Assembly: GCA_021769525.1 (NCBI GenBank)
Contig: JAETSQ010000018.1
Span: 16,225 to 80,224 of the forward strand
Direction: 5' to 3'
Source of the DNA: Oscillospiraceae bacterium
GTDB lineage: Bacteria; Bacillota; Clostridia; Oscillospirales; Ruminococcaceae
DNA length: 64,000 nt
The first letter of the stretch is position 1, and every line of letters starts with the position of its first letter. Below the pieces are notes generated by a model. That model worked only from the letters and a program-made list of their open reading frames with translations. It was not told the DNA's origin and made no database searches. Both the position numbers and the translations under genes were made by a program. This document shows positions 60,078 through 64,000 of the stretch, piece by piece.

Positions 60078-61268
60078 TCAGTCCTCTTTCTCGGCAAACA
60101 GGTAATCCGCCAGGATGGGGGCCACCAGGCGGGCGGTATATTTGGCCTCCTCCAGGGTGTTGCCGTTGGTGCCGAACTCAAAGAGGAGGGAATCCGGAGT
60201 CATCCACAGGTTGTAGTTGCGGTAGCAGAAAAAGACCGGGCGCATCAGGCCGGGGTACTTCTCTTCTACCGCGCTGGTGAGGCCGGCGGCAAAGCGGAAG
60301 TTTTCCTTCCAGCCGGGGACCCCCACGGTGCCGTCGTCACAGGGGGCGATGATCATAAGCTGGGCGGCTTTTTTTCCCCCCACCTCCTGCACCGTCTTGA
60401 TGGTGGAACCGTCGTCATAGAGGACGGCGTCCCGGTGGACATCGATGGCGATGCGGATGGAGGGGTACTCCTCCAGATAACCTTGGATGGTGGCGGCACT
60501 GCGGTCGTAGGCCCCGTTGTAGGCGGGGTGGTCGTGCTGGGTGACATCGTGGATCACGCCGATGCCGCGGGCCTCCAGGGCCTGGGCCAGCTCCTCCCCC
60601 ACGGCGGCCATATTGGCAGTATTGTCCTGGCTGCGCCAATTATTCCTGCTGTCGTATACTTCCCGGTCCCATTCCTCGTAGCTTTCGGTGGTGTGGGTGT
60701 GGTAGATGAGCACCTGGGGCTCCGGCCCCGGCTCCAGGGTGAGAGAGGCGGGGGTCTCCAGCACCTGGTCGATCTCGGTAAGCTCCAGCTTGGTATAGTT
60801 GCGTATCCAGCCGAATTTGTACCGGCAGAAGGCGGGGTTCCCGGTCTCCCCGGTCATGTTCACCTGGCGCAGGGGGGCCTGATATTCCGCCGGGATCTCC
60901 GGCGGCTCTCCGGCGGGGAGCGGAGGCAGCAGCTCCGCCGGAGGCCGGGCGGGCCCGGAACCGCCTTCCGGGGCGGATGCCCCCTCTCCGGAGGAAGCGC
61001 CGGAGCTCTCCGGGGACGGGGCCTCCTGGGAGGACGGGGCGGAGGGGGGCAGATCATCCTCCCGGAAAAGCTCCGGGGCGTACCGCTGGCGGATGGTCTC
61101 CAGGGCCCCGCCGGGCATGGAGAGGGCGGCGGAAAAGAGGGTGGCTCGTCCCAGAAGGGCCTCCAGGACCGGGGCGGCGGCCGGGTAGGCGAAAAGAAAG
61201 ACCCCGGCTCCCAGCAGGGCGGCCAGCGTCCGCAGCAGCACCTTTCCCCTTCTTCCCCAGTCTTTCAC
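60078..61268 (-). CDS. spoIIP: stage II sporulation protein P
   Basis: A peptidoglycan amidase/endopeptidase of the SpoIID-M-P engulfment machinery. The 396-aa protein has an N-terminal membrane helix (LAALLGAGVFLFAYPAAA), a long low-complexity Ser/Pro/Gly linker (about residues 80-130) and the catalytic domain (QVLIYHTHTTESYEEW, RIAIDVHRDAVLYDDGS, LFEFGTNGNTLEEAKYTARL) with the expected His and Glu residues. The start is inferred as GTG at 61268, with GGGGAGGG 7 nt upstream. It indicates an endospore former. Confidence 0.94.
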   Translation of the reverse strand: MKDWGRRGKVLLRTLAALLGAGVFLFAYPAAAPVLEALLGRATLFSAALSMPGGALETIRQRYAPELFREDDLPPSAPSSQEAPSPESSGASSGEGASAPEGGSGPARPPAELLPPLPAGEPPEIPAEYQAPLRQVNMTGETGNPAFCRYKFGWIRNYTKLELTEIDQVLETPASLTLEPGPEPQVLIYHTHTTESYEEWDREVYDSRNNWRSQDNTANMAAVGEELAQALEARGIGVIHDVTQHDHPAYNGAYDRSAATIQGYLEEYPSIRIAIDVHRDAVLYDDGSTIKTVQEVGGKKAAQLMIIAPCDDGTVGVPGWKENFRFAAGLTSAVEEKYPGLMRPVFFCYRNYNLWMTPDSLLFEFGTNGNTLEEAKYTARLVAPILADYLFAEKED

Positions 61269-61359
61269 GGTCCCACCCTCCCCGGCGCAAGTCACAACTA
61301 GTAAAAGATATGCGGGGGGCGGCGGAGAAATGCGCCGGCGCCGTTACGCCTACCCTGCG

Positions 61360-61545
61360 GGGGGAACCTCTCCGTCAGCTTCGCTCAGCCCTAACGGGCC
61401 GCTTCGCGTCCCTTCGGGCACGTGGGCTACGCCCAACCTCCCCTTTCAGGGGAGGCTCTGGCGAAGGCGCAAAGTTTCCCGTTCTGCCAAGGGCTCCCCT
61501 GAAAGGGGAGCTGGCATTTCCCGAAGGGAAATGTCTGAGGGGTTT
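61360..61545. repeat. two copies of the CCTCCCCTTTCAGGGGAGG repeat family
   Basis: Copy one (61367-61457) reads ACCTCTCCGTCAGCTTCGCT at its left end, a variable middle and CCTCCCCTTTCAGGGGAGG (61437-61455). Copy two is inverted (about 61491-61545): GCTCCCCTGAAAGGGGAGC (61493-61511), then a variable hairpin CATTTCCC/GGGAAATG and GAGGGGTT. No gene is seen in 61269-61766. Confidence 0.75.
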
Positions 61546-61766
61546 TCTGCGCCCTTTCCCCTGCGGGGGCAAAAAATCGGAAAAATTTCTGCGGGGGGCG
61601 CTTTAGTTTTGGGAGAAGCTGGCGAAGATAGGGATTGAAGGCGGTCAACGCCCCTTCGTCAAAGGTCTTTCCGCTCCCCGCCCCGCAGGGCCCGCAGGGA
61701 GAGGCGGCGGAAGGCAAAAAAGCGTGGTCCCAAGGAAGGGACCCCACAATACAAGGAGGTTTCACC

Positions 61767-64000
61767 ATGGGAATGGTCGTAAGAACGAACACTATGGCGC
61801 TCAACGCGTATCGTCAGTTGGGCATGAACACCAGCGCTGTCACAAAATCTCTGGAAAAACTGTCCTCCGGCTTCCGGATCAACCGGGCTGGTGATGACGC
61901 CGCAGGTCTCGCTATCAGCGAGAAGATGAAGGCGCAGATCACCGGTCTTGAAACTGCGTCCGCCAACGCTCAGGACGGCATCAGCCTCATCCAGACCGCC
62001 GAGGGCAACCTCACCGAGGTCCACTCCATGCTGAACCGTATGGTGGAACTGGCTAGCAAGTCCGCCAACGGCACCTACACCGATGTTGAGCGCAAGGCCC
62101 TCCAGGACGAGATGGACCAGCTTCTGGACGAGATCGACCGTATCTCCAAGTCCGCCAACTTCAACGGCACCAAGCTGCTGAACGGCTCCCTGGACGCCAG
62201 CACCGACGCGGTGGACGCCGCCGCCAAGGCCGCCCAGAACGTGCCCGCTGTCTACGGTGACGAGAGCTCTGCTGACGACATCATCGGCAAGATGCTGGCC
62301 GCCAGTACCAGCAATGATCCCACCAACACTACCGATGGCGTGGGCAAGGCCACCATCCTGGAGACCGACTATGCCGATGCCGGTAAGCCCGGCTTCCGAG
62401 TCAATTTCGATGGCGTCACCCATGTTATGACCGGCACAGATACCGATACCATCACGCTGAACATTAACGATGGAGGCACTGATACACCAATCACCTTGAC
62501 AGAAGCTCAAATCAAAACGGCACTCGGCGATTCGACTCTGAAAAAAGGCGACAAGCTGACCTCTGAGCAGTTGGCTACAGCGTTTGCCAAGAAGATGGAT
62601 ACAGGAACCACCGAGTGGACCGGCCCGGAAACCTGCAAGTACACTGTAGAGGCAAGTGGTAAGGAACTGGTATTTACAGCTACCGATAAGCTGAGCGGTG
62701 CAGGTGCTGTTCCCAACCGTCACTACAATGTGACCCTGGGCGGCGTTGCTACGACCGATGTGGCCGCCACCGGCGCTACCTTTACCTCTGGTGCCATCGC
62801 TGCCGGTACCGCTGGCAATCAGGATGCCCAGGGTACGATTGTTGTGAAGATCGATGGTAAGGACGTTACCTTCAAGACTGCCGACAATATTGACACTGAT
62901 GCGGATGCAGCTGCTTGGGCTAACGCCATCAAAGCCGCTACCGCAACGATTGACGGCAAGACCGTGAATCTGTCCAATTACTTCGACGTGACCAAGGACC
63001 CTGCTGCTGAAAAGGTGGTCTTCACCGACAAGACCACTGGCAAGGAAGGCAGCGGCAACAGTGTTGTGAGTGTTGCCATCACTGGTACTGCCGCAAGCAC
63101 GATTGACGCTGGCATGACCAAGGCGGACGGCGTGGACGCCTACAAGACCGGCACCACCGGCTATACCAACTTCGGTACTGAGGTGGTCATCATGGCGGGC
63201 AAGCCCGCTGTGGACCAGCTTGCCAGCACCACCCTCACCCTCACCGCCGACGACCTGAAGGACGGCACCAAGATCCGCCTGGGTGACGATGAGTATGTCA
63301 TCGCCATCGGCGAGGACAGCAAGTACAAGGACGTTGCGGGCGCGGTCTATGTGGAAGGCCTGAAGGCGGGCGACACCGACTTCCTGGAGAAGATCACCAG
63401 CAAGCTCTCCGAGGTGGCCAAGGACAACAAGACCTTCACCGTCTCCCACCAGGACGGCACCGGCGGCGTGATCGGCCTCAAGCAGCTCCAGGAGGTCAAG
63501 GGCGACACCGATATGTCCACCATGAAGAACTTTGCCGGCTACATCGGCATCTCCCAGGTGGATGCGGACGCCACTGCCGCTGCCCAGGAAGCCGCCAATA
63601 AGGCTCTGGCCGATGCCCAGGCGAAGCAGGGCAAGGCTCTGACCCTCCAGATCGGCGACACTGCGGATCCCTTCAACAAGATGCAGGTCTCCATCAAGGA
63701 CATGAGCGCCAACGGCCTGGGCCTGGAGGCCCTGAAGGGCACCGGCATCATGAGCGAGGAGAACGCCAGCGATGCCATCGACACCATCAAGGATGCCATC
63801 AACACCGTGTCCTCCACCCGCGCCGGGCTGGGTGCTCTCCAGAACCGTCTGGAGCACACCATCAACAACCTGGATGTTGCGGTCGAGAACCTGAGCGCCG
63901 CCAACAGCCGTATCCGGGATACCGATATGGCCAAGGAAATGATGAACTACACCAAGATGAACGTGCTGGTGCAGTCCGCCCAGGCCATGCTGGCCCAGGC
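61767..64000 (+). CDS. hag: flagellin, large variant (partial)
   Basis: The filament subunit of the flagellum. At least 744 residues, cut by the window edge; the usual Bacillus protein is about 300. The N-terminal D0/D1 domains are clear (NTMALNAYRQLGMNTSAVTK, LSSGFRINRAGDDAAGLAIS), as are the C-terminal ones (ALQNRLEHTINNLDVAVENL, SRIRDTDMAKEMMNYTKMNV). Between about residues 140 and 650 lies a long variable, Thr/Asp/Gly-rich surface domain. AAGGAGG precedes the ATG. I did not find a convincing sigma-28 promoter in the repeat-filled upstream gap. Confidence 0.96.
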   Translation, partial: MGMVVRTNTMALNAYRQLGMNTSAVTKSLEKLSSGFRINRAGDDAAGLAISEKMKAQITGLETASANAQDGISLIQTAEGNLTEVHSMLNRMVELASKSANGTYTDVERKALQDEMDQLLDEIDRISKSANFNGTKLLNGSLDASTDAVDAAAKAAQNVPAVYGDESSADDIIGKMLAASTSNDPTNTTDGVGKATILETDYADAGKPGFRVNFDGVTHVMTGTDTDTITLNINDGGTDTPITLTEAQIKTALGDSTLKKGDKLTSEQLATAFAKKMDTGTTEWTGPETCKYTVEASGKELVFTATDKLSGAGAVPNRHYNVTLGGVATTDVAATGATFTSGAIAAGTAGNQDAQGTIVVKIDGKDVTFKTADNIDTDADAAAWANAIKAATATIDGKTVNLSNYFDVTKDPAAEKVVFTDKTTGKEGSGNSVVSVAITGTAASTIDAGMTKADGVDAYKTGTTGYTNFGTEVVIMAGKPAVDQLASTTLTLTADDLKDGTKIRLGDDEYVIAIGEDSKYKDVAGAVYVEGLKAGDTDFLEKITSKLSEVAKDNKTFTVSHQDGTGGVIGLKQLQEVKGDTDMSTMKNFAGYIGISQVDADATAAAQEAANKALADAQAKQGKALTLQIGDTADPFNKMQVSIKDMSANGLGLEALKGTGIMSEENASDAIDTIKDAINTVSSTRAGLGALQNRLEHTINNLDVAVENLSAANSRIRDTDMAKEMMNYTKMNVLVQSAQAMLAQ

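Noticed and set aside
61659..63857. 732-aa minus-strand frame across the flagellin gene
   Set aside because: The plus strand encodes an unmistakable flagellin. The antisense frame lacks a start site and any recognisable motif.

Overview
The window reads as a GC-rich, spore-forming, motile Clostridia chromosome, most likely Oscillospiraceae (Oscillibacter/Flavonifractor-like). Family assignment is inferred from protein style and cannot be proven without a search. Supporting signs are spoIIP, a flagellin gene, a complete S10-spc-alpha ribosomal cluster with the Gram-positive KOW-domain gene between map and infA, Cys-rich (C+) uS4/uS14/bL36/uL24, a T-box and a TPP riboswitch, and frequent TTG/GTG starts after strong GGAGG sites.

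Layout. 1-4106 (minus): an ABC uptake operon (DUF3798 lipoprotein, double ATPase, permease running off the edge), divergent from a YheO/DauR-type PAS-HTH regulator. 5234-6282: intergenic repeats and then a roughly 600-nt minus-strand transcription unit with its own promoter and terminator, several perfect hairpins, four related ~55-nt modules and no credible ORF. This is the best candidate here for something undescribed. 6283-8423: an orphan lipoprotein and an AbrB/PIN toxin-antitoxin pair. 8446-24135 (minus): rpsJ through rplQ, in which rplV is only 59 codons long and lacks the C-terminal half of uL22. 24183-29810: a cluster around a divergent Hsp90-like ATPase with unknown partners, including a probable TPR-like protein. 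29852-34363: intergenic repeats, deoD, a Na/Pi cotransporter with PhoU domain, a glycerate kinase and a zinc-ribbon protein.

34364-39637: a sugar ABC transporter (binding protein and two permeases) preceded by tandem 53-bp repeats and followed by an SGNH esterase and yaaA. 40003-44758: YoaK-like membrane protein, mnmE, mnmG, rsmG. 44820-46378: thiT under a TPP riboswitch, with promoters overlapping those of a HAD phosphatase. 46448-48790: an AT-richer patch with a secreted papain-like protease and small membrane proteins. 48808-51502: a T-box, whose specifier I read as AUC (Ile), driving an XRE-cupin regulator and a medium-chain acyl-CoA synthetase. 51546-56454: a glycogen synthase with a histone-H1-like tail, and a MacA/MacB-type adaptor-permease pair without its ATPase. 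56620-59610: a transposase-derived protein, rapZ and two tRNA-Ser genes. 59656-64000: spoIIP with a partner, repeats, and a large flagellin running off the edge.

Three kinds of short intergenic repeat recur in several gene-free gaps. All positions and motifs come from direct reading; no alignment, folding or database search was run.
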